From Microbulbifer halophilus (GTDB lineage: Bacteria > Pseudomonadota > Gammaproteobacteria > Pseudomonadales > Cellvibrionaceae): a DNA stretch of 64,000 nucleotides. Made by a program: the position numbers and the translations under genes. The notes beneath the pieces were generated by a model. That model was not told the origin of the DNA. It searched no databases and worked only from the letters and a program-made list of their open reading frames with translations. Position 1 is the first letter of the stretch, and each line of letters opens with the position of its first letter. Shown here piece by piece: positions 36,984-45,791 of the stretch. The stretch spans positions 68,407-132,406 of the forward strand of contig NZ_JAPIVK010000003.1 of assembly GCF_026183675.1 (NCBI RefSeq), written 5' to 3'.

Positions 36984-37877
36984 TCAGGCCGCGGTTTCCA
37001 GCGACGAGCGCTCTAGGTCAAAGAGGGTGGAGAAGTACACATCTTCCAGATCCGGCCGCAGCGGCTCGAAGGATTCGTGTGGTTGGCCGTCGCTGAGTAC
37101 ATGCACCAGGGTTTTGCCGGCGAAGAGGCGGGTGGAGATCACATCGAAATCCGCGCGGCACTGGGCCAGCTCGGATTTGTCGACGGTCTTGCGCCATATC
37201 CGGCCCCGCAGTTTCTCCACCAGTTCCTCCGGCCTGCCCCCGGCGACTATTTGCCCGCCGGCGAGAATGGCCATGCTCGGGCAGAGATCAGCCACGTCTT
37301 CGACGATATGCGTGGAGAGAATCACCACCACATTCTCGCCGATTTCGCTCAGCAGGTTGTGAAAGCGGTTGCGCTCCTGGGGGTCGAGGCCGGCGGTGGG
37401 CTCGTCGACGATGATCAGCTTCGGGTCGCCGATCAGCGCCTGGGCGATACCGAAGCGCTGGCGCATGCCGCCGGAATAGCCGCTCAGGTTATTTTTTCGG
37501 TCCTTGTACAGATTGGTCTGCGCCAGCAGCTCCGCCACCAGTTCGCGGCGTTGCTTTTTGTTGCTGATACCTTTGAGCACCGCCATATGCTCCAGCATAT
37601 CCTCGGCGCTGATACGCGGGTAAACGCCGAAGTCCTGTGGCAGATAGCCGAGGCTCGCGCGGATTTGTTCCGGCTGGGTGGCCACATCGATACCGTCGAA
37701 AGTAATGGAACCGCTGTCCGCCAGTTGCAGGGTGGCGATGGTCCGCATCAACGAGGATTTTCCGGCGCCGTTGGGGCCCAGCAGTCCGAACATGCCTTTG
37801 GGGATGTCCAGGTTGACGTTTTTCAGGGCCTGAACGCGGTTGTCGTAGGTTTTGCAGAGATTGCGGATTTGCAGCAT
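36984..37877 (-). CDS. ABC transporter ATP-binding protein
   Basis: A 297-residue ATPase with Walker A GPNGAGKSSL, Q-loop YLPQDFGVYP, signature YSGGMRQRFGIAQAL, Walker B LIIVDEPTAGLDP and the switch His in LSTHIVEDV. This is the pattern of ABC-2 export ATPases. A frame open to 38177 is not used; the ATG at 37877, with AAGGGA upstream, gives the normal family start (MLQIRNLCKTY). It lies directly upstream of the ABC-2/M1 fusion on the same strand, forming its energising subunit. The about 80 bases beyond it separate it from the TRAP permease genes. Confidence 0.94.
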   Translation of the reverse strand: MLQIRNLCKTYDNRVQALKNVNLDIPKGMFGLLGPNGAGKSSLMRTIATLQLADSGSITFDGIDVATQPEQIRASLGYLPQDFGVYPRISAEDMLEHMAVLKGISNKKQRRELVAELLAQTNLYKDRKNNLSGYSGGMRQRFGIAQALIGDPKLIIVDEPTAGLDPQERNRFHNLLSEIGENVVVILSTHIVEDVADLCPSMAILAGGQIVAGGRPEELVEKLRGRIWRKTVDKSELAQCRADFDVISTRLFAGKTLVHVLSDGQPHESFEPLRPDLEDVYFSTLFDLERSSLETAA

Positions 37878-37957
37878 GGTGGATTCCCTTCTTGATTCGT
37901 GTAGAAAACTTTGACGACTCGGGCGGTGCAATCGGATGCGGTTTCGCAACCGGAGGG

Positions 37958-39313
37958 CTACTGCAATACTCCTGGCAACCAGGTCGCCAGCGCCGGCCAC
38001 AGAGCCAACACACCCATCGCCAGCAACTGGATGGCGATAAACGGCATTACCCCCCGGTAGATGGCCCCGGTGGCGACACTCTCCGGCGCCACGCCGCGCA
38101 GGTAGAAGAGTGCGAAGCCGAACGGCGGTGTCAGGAAGGAGGTCTGCAGGTTGATGGCGATCATGATCCCCAGCCACACCGGATCCACACCCATCGCCAG
38201 CAGCACCGGCCCCACGATCGGTACCACTACGAAGGTGATCTCGATAAAGTCGAGAATGAAGCCGAGCAGGAAGATCACCGCCATCACCAACAGCGTCGCG
38301 CCGACCACGCCACCGGGCAGGCTGTGGAACAGGCCGGTGACCAGCTCCTCGCCGCCGTAGCCGCGGAACACCAGCGAGAACAACGAGGCGCCGATCAGGA
38401 TCGCAAACACCATCGCCGTGACCTGCAGGGTGCTGCGCCCCACCTCGCCGGCGCGCTGCCAGCCCAGCGCACTGCGGCTGCGGGCCAGCAGGCCGGCGCC
38501 CAGGGCGCCCACGGCGGCGGCCTCGGTGGGTGTGGCGGCGCCGCTGATGATCGAGCCCAGTACCAGCAGCATCAGCAGGATCGGCGGCAGCAGGCTCCTG
38601 ATTGTCTGCAGGTAGTCCACCGCTTCCGCATCGGCCGCCGCCGCCGGCTCGCGCCGGGCCACGAACAGCAGGTAGACGATATAGGCGCTCACCAGCAGCA
38701 GTCCGGGCAGGATGGCGCCCACGAACAGGTCTCCTACGCTCACCGGTTGCGGATTGAAGATACCGGCGGACAGCTGCGCCTGCTGGTAGGCGTTGGACAG
38801 GGTATCGCCCAGCAGTACCAGGGCGATTGAGGGCGGGATTATCTGCCCCAGGGTACCGGTGGCGCAGATGGTGCCGGTGGCCAGCCCGGGTGAATAGCCG
38901 CGACCCAGCATGGTGGGCAGCGACATCAGGCCCATGGTCACCACGGTGGCGCCGACGATACCGGTACTGGCGGCCAGCAGCGCGCCCACCACCACCACCG
39001 ACACCGCCATGCCGGCGGGAATGCGCGAGAACACCTTCGCCAGGTTCACCAGCAGCTCCTCGGCGATGCGCGCCCGCTCCAGCATCACGCCCATCAGCAC
39101 GAACAGCGGCACCGCCATCAGGGTGCCGTTTTGCATGATGCCGTAGAGGCGGTCGGGAAAGGCCCGCAGCAGCTCCGGGTCGAAGACGCCGGTGACGATA
39201 CCCAGGCCCGCCGCAAGCAGCGCCGTGCCGCCGAGGGTAAAGGCCACCGGGTAGCCAAACATCAGCAGGCCGCAGACAGCGGCGAACATCAGCAGCGGAA
39301 TCAGCTCGATCAT
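37958..39313 (-). CDS. TRAP transporter large permease (DctM family)
   Basis: A 451-residue membrane protein with about twelve helices and TRAP-large features: PVAFTLGGTALLAA, MQNGTLMAVPLFVLMGVMLER, GATVVTMGLMSLPTML, GTICATGTLGQIIPPSIALVLLGD and the C-terminal FLTPPFGFALFYLRGVAPE. It imports a carboxylate-like substrate with Na+ or H+. The ATG at 39313 overlaps the small-subunit stop (ATGA). A longer frame open to 40009 simply runs through the other gene and is rejected. Its binding protein is probably the DctP gene 7 kb away on the opposite strand. Confidence 0.93.
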   Translation of the reverse strand: MIELIPLLMFAAVCGLLMFGYPVAFTLGGTALLAAGLGIVTGVFDPELLRAFPDRLYGIMQNGTLMAVPLFVLMGVMLERARIAEELLVNLAKVFSRIPAGMAVSVVVVGALLAASTGIVGATVVTMGLMSLPTMLGRGYSPGLATGTICATGTLGQIIPPSIALVLLGDTLSNAYQQAQLSAGIFNPQPVSVGDLFVGAILPGLLLVSAYIVYLLFVARREPAAAADAEAVDYLQTIRSLLPPILLMLLVLGSIISGAATPTEAAAVGALGAGLLARSRSALGWQRAGEVGRSTLQVTAMVFAILIGASLFSLVFRGYGGEELVTGLFHSLPGGVVGATLLVMAVIFLLGFILDFIEITFVVVPIVGPVLLAMGVDPVWLGIMIAINLQTSFLTPPFGFALFYLRGVAPESVATGAIYRGVMPFIAIQLLAMGVLALWPALATWLPGVLQ

Positions 39314-39885
39314 GCGCCCGCCTCCTCGGCCGTGTCGGCCGGAGTTTTCCGCGGTGTCGGAGTCGGCGCGGTATCGGATTCCGACGCCATCAGGCGCGCC
39401 AGGGCGCGGCAGAACTGGGCGATGCCGGCGAGCGCCAGGGTGAATGCGGACAGTGGGATCAGGCTCTTGAGCAGGAAGACGCCCGGCAGGCCGCCGGCGC
39501 TGGAACTGGATTCCAGCACCGCCCAGCTGGCGGCGGCGAACTGCCAGCTGCCGCCGACGATAAAGGCGCACAGCGGCAACAGCAGCACCAGCGTACCTAC
39601 CGCATCCACCCAGGCCCTGGCCCGCTTGCCCATACGGCGGTAGAAGACGTCCACCCGCACATGCGCGTCCGTCTGCAGCGCGTAGGCCAGGCCGAGCATG
39701 AAGGCGGCACCGTGCAGGTAGACTACCGAGTCCTGCAGCGCCACAGAGCCGCCGTTGAAGGCGTAGCGCAGCAATACCACGGCGCTTTGCAGCAATACCA
39801 TGGCCAGCGTGAACCAGCCGAGCAGGCGGCCGGTGCCGGTTGCCAGCCGGTCGAGGCCGCGGGCGCAGCCGAGAAGTGGGGACAT
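39310..39885 (-). CDS. TRAP transporter small permease (DctQ family)
   Basis: A 191-residue membrane protein with four predicted helices, the DctQ arrangement: GWFTLAMVLLQSAVVLLRYAF, then VYLHGAAFMLGLAYALQTDAHVRVDVFY with the characteristic D-x-HVRVD, and two more helices. The C-terminal tail is Thr/Pro/Glu-rich. A GTG at 39900 would add five residues; ATG at 39885 is preferred, with GAGAG ahead. It overlaps the large subunit by four bases. Its promoter shares the 39901-40146 region with the divergent pstS. Confidence 0.88.
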   Translation of the reverse strand: MSPLLGCARGLDRLATGTGRLLGWFTLAMVLLQSAVVLLRYAFNGGSVALQDSVVYLHGAAFMLGLAYALQTDAHVRVDVFYRRMGKRARAWVDAVGTLVLLLPLCAFIVGGSWQFAAASWAVLESSSSAGGLPGVFLLKSLIPLSAFTLALAGIAQFCRALARLMASESDTAPTPTPRKTPADTAEEAGA

Positions 39886-40052
39886 GGGGAGATCTCTCAC
39901 GATATCTTATTGTTCTGTTCTGAGCCCCAAAGCCTACCCGATTCCGGCGCCGGATACCGAATTCCGGCAGTTGTAACGCAAGTTTCGGGGAGCAGGTCGG
40001 CGCCCGCACCGGTTTGTGCCGTCGGCAAGCCTTCCGCCTCGAATCAGGGTGC

Positions 40053-40086
40053 CTGTAACCTTTTTGTCATCTTTCATTCATAGAAT
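40053..40086 (+). promoter_or_regulatory. Pho box and -10 element of the pst operon
   Basis: CTGTAAC (40053-40059), TTGTCAT (40064-40070) and CATTCAT (40075-40081) are direct half-sites spaced exactly 11 bases apart, the PhoB-binding pattern. The TAGAAT -10 overlaps the end (40081-40086). It lies about 60 bases before the pstS start, so phosphate starvation through the nearby PhoBR should activate the operon. Confidence 0.82.
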
Positions 40087-40146
40087 CGTCACCCGTTGTT
40101 CCTAGCATCGCCTCGTGAAACAAATACGAATACCCTGGAGTTATCC

Positions 40147-41214
40147 ATGCACAAGCGCTCCCTGAGCAAGAAACTGCTGGCCGCATCCCTGGCGTCCCTG
40201 ACCATCGCCGCCTCCCAGGCGGCCCTGGCCGCCCGCGACCATATCAGTATCGTCGGCTCATCCACCGTCTATCCGTTTACCACCACCGTGGCGGAGCGTT
40301 TCAGTCGCGCCACCCAGTTCAAGACTCCGGTTGTGGAATCCACCGGCACCGGCGGCGGCATGAAGCTGTTCTGCCAGGGGGTGGGTGAGGCCACCGCCGA
40401 TATTACCGGCGCCTCCCGCCGTATCAAGCAATCCGAGCTGGATATGTGCAACGGCAACGGCGTGGATGTGGTGGAAGTGCAGGTGGGCTACGACGGCATC
40501 GTGCTGGCCAACGCCAGAACCGCCGAGCCGTTCGAGCTCTCGCGCAAGGACATCTTCCTGGCCCTGGCCAAGAAAGTACCCGACCCGGACGGTTCCGAGA
40601 CCCTGGTGGCCAACCCCTACAAGACCTGGAAGGACGTGAACCCGGCGCTGCCGGCGCACGAGATCGAAGTGCTGGGCCCGCCGCCCACTTCCGGCACCCG
40701 CGACGCTTTCGCCGAACTGGCGATGGAGGGCGGCTGCAAGCAGTACGACTGGATCGCCGCCAGGAAAAAACAGGACAAGCATGCCTACAAGGCCATCTGC
40801 CACACCATGCGCGAAGACGGCGCCTATGTGGAGGCCGGTGAGAACGACAACCTGATCGTCAACAAGCTGGTGGCCAGCCCCAAAGCGCTGGGTATCTTCG
40901 GTTTCAGCTTCCTGGACCAGAACGCCGACAAGGTGCAGGGTTCGGTGATCGAGGGCCAGTCGCCCACTTTCGATTCCATTGCCGACCAGAGCTACCCGAT
41001 ATCCCGCCCGCTCTTCATCTACGTGAAGAAGGCGCATGCCAACGTGGTTCCGGGCATGAAGCAATTCCTGGCTGAAATCACCAGCGAGCGCGCCTGGGGC
41101 GAAGACGGCTACCTGGCGGACAAGGGCATGATCCCGCTGCCCCCCGTCGAGCGCCGGCAGGTTGTTGCGGATGTGCGCAAGCTGAACGCGCTGACCAACC
41201 TGGCGAAGCAATAG
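40147..41214 (+). CDS. pstS: Phosphate ABC transporter substrate-binding protein
   Basis: A 355-residue periplasmic phosphate-binding protein. The signal peptide ends near SQAALAARD (about residue 24). The mature start ISIVGSSTVYPFTTTVAERF, with GTGGGMKLFC and TSGTRDAF, are the phosphate-binding loops of PstS-type proteins. An ATG at 40096 would add 17 residues without a ribosome-binding site; the ATG at 40147 has GGAG seven bases upstream. It is the first gene of pstSCAB-phoU, behind a Pho box, and is separated from pstC by a terminator that probably sets higher PstS levels. Confidence 0.95.
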   Translation: MHKRSLSKKLLAASLASLTIAASQAALAARDHISIVGSSTVYPFTTTVAERFSRATQFKTPVVESTGTGGGMKLFCQGVGEATADITGASRRIKQSELDMCNGNGVDVVEVQVGYDGIVLANARTAEPFELSRKDIFLALAKKVPDPDGSETLVANPYKTWKDVNPALPAHEIEVLGPPPTSGTRDAFAELAMEGGCKQYDWIAARKKQDKHAYKAICHTMREDGAYVEAGENDNLIVNKLVASPKALGIFGFSFLDQNADKVQGSVIEGQSPTFDSIADQSYPISRPLFIYVKKAHANVVPGMKQFLAEITSERAWGEDGYLADKGMIPLPPVERRQVVADVRKLNALTNLAKQ

Positions 41215-41247
41215 TTGCGGACAGGCAGCAGGTAAACGGATTTACCC

Positions 41248-41276
41248 ACCAGGCCCTCAGGGCCTGGTTTTTATTT
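41248..41276 (+). terminator. Hairpin terminator/attenuator between pstS and pstC
   Basis: ACCAGGCCC (41248-41256) pairs with GGGCCTGGT (41260-41268), followed by TTTTATTT. A strong intrinsic terminator inside the operon should lower permease expression relative to the abundant binding protein. Confidence 0.85.
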
Positions 41277-41341
41277 ATACGCCATGCAAACGTAACCAAA
41301 AGTCCGGATAATGCCGGCGAATCTATTGGCTGAGCGAATCG

Positions 41342-42721
41342 ATGCAAACCCCTACCCTGTTCGCCCTGTTGCTGCTGCTGGTACTGGTGGCCTATGGCAC
41401 CGGCTTTACCCGCGCGGTGACGGCCGCGCGCGGCAGCGGCGGCCTGCGCAACCTGGCCTCCCTGCCCGGCTACTATGGCCTGCACACCGCGCTCTGGTGC
41501 GGCCTGCCGGCGCTGTTGCTACTGGTGGCCTGGATCGCGTTTGACGACGCCATCATCTGCGCCATGGTCATCAACAGTCTCGCCGACAAACCGGAGACGA
41601 TTTCCGCGCAGAATCTGCTCTGGACACAGATCCAGAACGTTGCGGCCGGCAACCTGTTCGGCGAGCCGGAACCGCAGATTGCGGCGGCGGCGGAACATCT
41701 CGCCGCACTGCGGGACAACTCCCGGCTGCTGAAAGCGGGCCTGACCCTGATCCTCGCCACCGGCCTCGGTGCCTTTACGCTGCTGCGTTTCTCGCCGCAA
41801 CTGCGCGCGCGGGAGAAGGTGGAGAAAGTATTGCGGTGGGTGCTGCTGGCCTGTGCCTGCGCTGCGATTTTCACCACCATCGGTATCCTGCTGTCGGTGC
41901 TGTTCGAATCCCTGCGTTTTTTCCAGGCGGTACCGGTGAGCGAATTCCTGTTCGGCCTGCACTGGAGCCCGCAGATGGCCCTGCGCGCCGACCAGGTGGG
42001 CTCCAGCGGCGCCTTCGGCGCAGTGCCGCTGTTTACCGGCACCATGATGGTGACCGCGATCGCCATGTTCGTGGCAGTGCCGGTGGGCCTGATGTCGGCC
42101 ATCTACCTGGCCGAGTACGCCGGCAGGCGCGTGCGCGCCTTCGCCAAGCCGGTGCTGGAAATTCTCGCCGGCGTGCCCACGGTGGTCTACGGTTTCTTCG
42201 CCGCGCTGACCGTGGCCCCCTTCATACGCGACGCGGCCGCGGCCGTGGGCCTGGAAGCCTCCAGCGAGAGCGCGCTGGCGGCGGGCCTGGTGATGGGGGT
42301 GATGATCATTCCTTTCGTGTCGTCGCTGTCCGACGACGTGATCAACGCGGTGCCCCAGTCCCTGCGCGACGGCGCCCTGGGGCTCGGCTCCACGCATTCC
42401 GAGACGGTGCGCAAGGTGGTGATTCCGGCCGCCCTGCCCGGCATCGTCGGCGGCGTGCTGCTGGCCGTATCCCGCGCCATCGGTGAGACGATGATCGTGG
42501 TGATGGCCGCCGGCCTGGCCGCCAACCTGACCGCGAATCCCCTGGACTCGGTCACCACCGTGACGGTGCAGATCGTCACCCTGCTGGTGGGTGACCAGGA
42601 ATTCGACAGCCCCAAAACCCTGGCTGCCTTCGCCCTGGGCCTGATGCTGTTCCTCACCACCCTGGTGCTGAACTTCATCGCCCTGCATGTCGTGAAAAAA
42701 TACCGGGAACAGTATGACTGA
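41342..42721 (+). CDS. pstC: Phosphate ABC transporter permease PstC
   Basis: A 459-residue inner-membrane subunit. Besides the usual six helices with the binding-protein-dependent permease signature (GVPTVVYGFFAALTVAPF...; SLRDGALGLGSTHSETVRKVVIPAALPGIV), it has an extra N-terminal part (about 180 residues with helices near 4-25 and 45-65), as in the long PstC forms of Pseudomonas and relatives. It forms the channel with PstA. The reading frame overlaps pstA by eight bases. Confidence 0.93.
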   Translation: MQTPTLFALLLLLVLVAYGTGFTRAVTAARGSGGLRNLASLPGYYGLHTALWCGLPALLLLVAWIAFDDAIICAMVINSLADKPETISAQNLLWTQIQNVAAGNLFGEPEPQIAAAAEHLAALRDNSRLLKAGLTLILATGLGAFTLLRFSPQLRAREKVEKVLRWVLLACACAAIFTTIGILLSVLFESLRFFQAVPVSEFLFGLHWSPQMALRADQVGSSGAFGAVPLFTGTMMVTAIAMFVAVPVGLMSAIYLAEYAGRRVRAFAKPVLEILAGVPTVVYGFFAALTVAPFIRDAAAAVGLEASSESALAAGLVMGVMIIPFVSSLSDDVINAVPQSLRDGALGLGSTHSETVRKVVIPAALPGIVGGVLLAVSRAIGETMIVVMAAGLAANLTANPLDSVTTVTVQIVTLLVGDQEFDSPKTLAAFALGLMLFLTTLVLNFIALHVVKKYREQYD

Positions 42722-44000
42722 CCTTACACAGGAGCAGGTGCGCGAACGCATCGAGCGGCGCCTGGCGGGCCGCCACCGCGTGGAAAAAACCTTCCGCGGC
42801 CTGGGGATCGCCAGTATCGCCTTCGGTATCCTCGCGGTGGTGATCCTGTTTAGCGACATCATCGCCAAGGGCAGCGGCGCTTTCGTGCAGAGTGCCGTCC
42901 AGCTGGAGGTCCACTACGACCCGGCGGTGCTGGGTATCGAGCAGGTGGACGAAGAGAGCCTCACCTGGGCCAACTTTACCGGCGTTATCCGCGAGGCCCT
43001 GCGCGAACGCTTCCCCGAAGTGAGCGGTCGCAGCGAGAAGCGCGAACTCTACTCGCTGGTCTCTACCGGTGCGCCTTTCAAGCTGCGCAACCGGCTGCAG
43101 GCAGACCCGGAGCTGCTGGGCCGGAGTGAAACCGTCTGGGTGGCCGCGGACGACGATGTGGACACTTTCGTGAAGAGCCTGTCCGACTCCGGGGGCGGCT
43201 TTCGCGGCCGCACCTCCGATCGCATGATCCGCTGGATCGACCAGCTGCTGGCCAGCGGCGAACTGAAAAAGCGCTTCAACAGCAACTTCTTCACCAACGG
43301 CGATTCCCGCGAGCCGGAACAGGCCGGTATCCGCGCGGCACTGGTGGGATCGCTACTGACACTGCTGGTGACCCTGGCGCTGTCCTTCCCGATCGGCGTG
43401 GCCGCGGCGATTTACCTCGAGGAGTACGCGCCCAGGAACCGCTGGACCGACCTGATCGAAGTGAATATCAACAACCTCGCCGCGGTGCCGTCCATCGTTT
43501 TCGGCCTGCTGGGGCTGGCGATCTTCATCAACTTCTTCGAACTGCCGCGCTCGGCGCCGCTGGTGGGCGGCCTGGTGCTGACGCTGATGACACTGCCCAC
43601 CATCATCATCTCCAGCCGCGCCGCGCTGAAGTCGGTGCCGCCGTCGATCCGCGAGGCGGCCATGGGGATGGGCGCCTCGCGCATGCAGGTGGTCTTCCAC
43701 CATGTGCTGCCGCTGGCGATGCCGGGTATGCTCACCGGTACCATCATCGGCATGGCCCAGGCGCTGGGCGAGACGGCGCCGCTGCTGATGATCGGCATGG
43801 TGGCTTTTATCGTCGACGTGCCCGGCGGCGTCACCGATCCGGCCACGGTATTGCCGGTGCAGATATTCCTGTGGGCCGACAGCCCCGAACGCGCTTTCGT
43901 CGAGCGCACTTCCGCCGCGATCATGGTGCTGCTGAGTTTCCTGATCGTCATGAATACCAGCGCAGTGTGGCTGCGCAAGAAACTCGAGCGCCGCTGGTAG
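42714..44000 (+). CDS. pstA: Phosphate ABC transporter permease PstA
   Basis: A 428-residue permease with an N-terminal helix (about residues 36-56), a large periplasmic insertion (about residues 57-200) and the membrane domain bearing LEEYAPRNRWTDLIEVNINNLAAVPSIVFGLLGLA and the EAA-type loop IREAAMGMGASRMQVVFHHVLPLAMPGM. The long form pairs with the long PstC. Its ATG lies inside the end of pstC, indicating coupled translation. It is followed after 70 bases by pstB. Confidence 0.93.
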   Translation: MTDLTQEQVRERIERRLAGRHRVEKTFRGLGIASIAFGILAVVILFSDIIAKGSGAFVQSAVQLEVHYDPAVLGIEQVDEESLTWANFTGVIREALRERFPEVSGRSEKRELYSLVSTGAPFKLRNRLQADPELLGRSETVWVAADDDVDTFVKSLSDSGGGFRGRTSDRMIRWIDQLLASGELKKRFNSNFFTNGDSREPEQAGIRAALVGSLLTLLVTLALSFPIGVAAAIYLEEYAPRNRWTDLIEVNINNLAAVPSIVFGLLGLAIFINFFELPRSAPLVGGLVLTLMTLPTIIISSRAALKSVPPSIREAAMGMGASRMQVVFHHVLPLAMPGMLTGTIIGMAQALGETAPLLMIGMVAFIVDVPGGVTDPATVLPVQIFLWADSPERAFVERTSAAIMVLLSFLIVMNTSAVWLRKKLERRW

Positions 44001-44070
44001 TGGGTGTCGCCGAAAGATGCCGGCCCGCCCGGCCGCGCACACTGAGTGCTAAGATAACGGGATTGCTTCT

Positions 44071-44949
44071 ATGAACACCATGACCCTCGATGCCGCCGGC
44101 CAGACTGCGCCGGCGCAACCGGAAAGCGTGGAAAAAGCCACAGTGGACACCGATACCAGAGTCACGGAAACCGTCGGCCAGCCCTTCTGCGACGACGCCA
44201 AGCTGCGCATGCGCGGCATCAACGTCTTCTACGGCGAGACCCAGGCGATCAACGATGTGAGCCTGGATATCGGCCGCAACGAAGTGGTGGCGATGATCGG
44301 CCCGTCCGGCTGCGGCAAGTCCACCTTCCTGCGCTGCATCAACCGCATGAACGACACCATCGAGGGCTGCCGGGTCGAGGGCGACCTGACCCTGGACGAC
44401 GAGCCGATCTACGGCCCCAGGGTGGACGTGGTGCCGCTGCGCGCCCGCGTGGGCATGGTGTTCCAGAAACCCAACCCTTTCCCGAAGTCCATCTACGAGA
44501 ACGTCGCCTACGGCCCCAAAATCCACGGTATCGCCAGCCGCCGCGCGGAACTCGATGAAATTGTCGAGAACAGCCTGCGCCGCGCCGGCCTCTGGAACGA
44601 GGTAAAAGATCGCCTCGACCAGCCCGGCACCGGTCTCTCCGGCGGCCAGCAGCAGCGCCTGTGTATCGCCCGCGCCATCGCCGTGAGCCCGGAGGTGATC
44701 CTGATGGACGAGCCCTGCTCCGCCCTGGACCCGATCGCCACCGCGCGCATCGAGGAACTGATCGACGAGCTGCGGGAGAACTACACCATCGCCATCGTCA
44801 CCCACTCGATGCAGCAGGCGGCGCGCGTCAGCCAGCGCACAGCTTACTTTCACCTCGGCCACCTGGTGGAAGTGAACGATACCGAAACCGTGTTTACCAA
44901 CCCGCAGCACGAACTGACCGAGGCCTATATCACCGGCCGCTTCGGTTGA
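44071..44949 (+). CDS. pstB: Phosphate ABC transporter ATP-binding protein
   Basis: A 292-residue ATPase of phosphate uptake. Seen are the PstB-typical [19 protein letters not shown], Walker [44 protein letters not shown] (Q-loop), [16 protein letters not shown] (signature), [16 protein letters not shown] (Walker B) and [13 protein letters not shown]. The first about 45 residues are a poorly conserved extension. It is the fourth gene of the operon, 36 bases before phoU. Confidence 0.97.
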   Translation: MNTMTLDAAGQTAPAQPESVEKATVDTDTRVTETVGQPFCDDAKLRMRGINVFYGETQAINDVSLDIGRNEVVAMIGPSGCGKSTFLRCINRMNDTIEGCRVEGDLTLDDEPIYGPRVDVVPLRARVGMVFQKPNPFPKSIYENVAYGPKIHGIASRRAELDEIVENSLRRAGLWNEVKDRLDQPGTGLSGGQQQRLCIARAIAVSPEVILMDEPCSALDPIATARIEELIDELRENYTIAIVTHSMQQAARVSQRTAYFHLGHLVEVNDTETVFTNPQHELTEAYITGRFG

Positions 44950-44985
44950 TCGGTTGAACGATTGCTAGCAAAGAAGCGACAGATT

Positions 44986-45687
44986 ATGGAAATGCATTTC
45001 GACCAACATATCTCCCGGCAATTCAACGAGGACCTGGAAAGCCTCAAGACCGAGATGCTGGAAATGGGCGGCCTGGTCACCCGCCAGGTGGCCGACGCGG
45101 TGGAATCCCTGGCCAACGCCGACAGCGAGCTGGCGGAAAAGGTGCTGCGTATCGAAGAGGACATCGACCGGCGGGAAATGGCGCTGGACGAGCACGCCAC
45201 CCTGATCATCGCCAAGCGCCAGCCGGCCGCGTCGGACCTGCGCATGGTGATGTCGGTGATCCGCATTGCCCGCGATCTGGAGCGGGTCGGCGACGAGGCC
45301 GGCAAGATCGCCAAGATGGCCATCGCGCTCACCGACGAGGGCACCTCGCCGCGCGGCTACACCGAGATCCGCCATATCGCCAGCGCCGTGCGCCGGATGC
45401 TGAACGAATCCCTGGATGCCTACACCCGTTTCGATGTGCAGTCGGCGATGAACACCCTGGCCGAGGACGAACAGGTGGATATGGACTACCGCACCGCGGT
45501 GCGGGAAATGATCACCTACATGATGGAAGATCCGCGCAGCATCTCGCGAGTGATGAACGTCCTCTGGACCCTGCGTTCGCTGGAACGTATCGGCGACCAC
45601 GCCAAGAATATCTGCGAGCAGGTGGTCTATTTGGTGGAGGGCGCCGATATCCGTCACGGGCACGAGGACAACCTGAAAAAGGCCTGA
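44986..45687 (+). CDS. phoU: Phosphate signalling regulator PhoU
   Basis: A 233-residue all-helical protein with two PhoU repeats: HISRQFNEDLESLKTEMLEMGGLV, then EDIDRREMALDEHATLIIAKRQPAASDLRMVMSVIRIARDLERVGDEAGKIA, and in the second repeat LRSLERIGDHAKNICEQVVYLVEG. It links Pst transport state to PhoR, keeping the Pho regulon off when phosphate is plentiful. A start at 44962 is possible, but ATG 44986 fits the family start. It is the last gene of pstSCAB-phoU; the genes for its partners PhoR and PhoB lie about 6 kb further. Confidence 0.95.
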   Translation: MEMHFDQHISRQFNEDLESLKTEMLEMGGLVTRQVADAVESLANADSELAEKVLRIEEDIDRREMALDEHATLIIAKRQPAASDLRMVMSVIRIARDLERVGDEAGKIAKMAIALTDEGTSPRGYTEIRHIASAVRRMLNESLDAYTRFDVQSAMNTLAEDEQVDMDYRTAVREMITYMMEDPRSISRVMNVLWTLRSLERIGDHAKNICEQVVYLVEGADIRHGHEDNLKKA

Positions 45688-45720
45688 TAATTTTCGGGAC
45701 TCAGGATTCAGGACTCGCCG

Positions 45721-45753
45721 TAGGAGCCTACCTGTGACCGCCACGGATGGCGG
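45721..45753. repeat. REP half-unit and short hairpin
   Basis: TAGGAGCCTACCTG (45721-45734) matches the arm of the REP-like hairpin at 18315. It is followed by CCGCC-ACGGAT-GGCGG (45738-45753), a 5-bp stem of the recurring CGCC-N6-GGCG type. It lies between phoU and the ABM-domain gene. Confidence 0.5.
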
Positions 45754-45791
45754 GGTGCCACCCAGCGCAGCCTTTTTATGGGAGAAAGCGT

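Noticed and set aside
35286-37016. 576-codon plus-strand frame over the ABC/M1 fusion
   Set aside because: Antisense to a gene with clear domains; Gln/His/Gly-rich with no recognisable fold.
39313-40009. N-terminal extension of the TRAP large permease
   Set aside because: It runs out of frame through the DctQ gene; the ATG at 39313 with an ATGA overlap is the true start.
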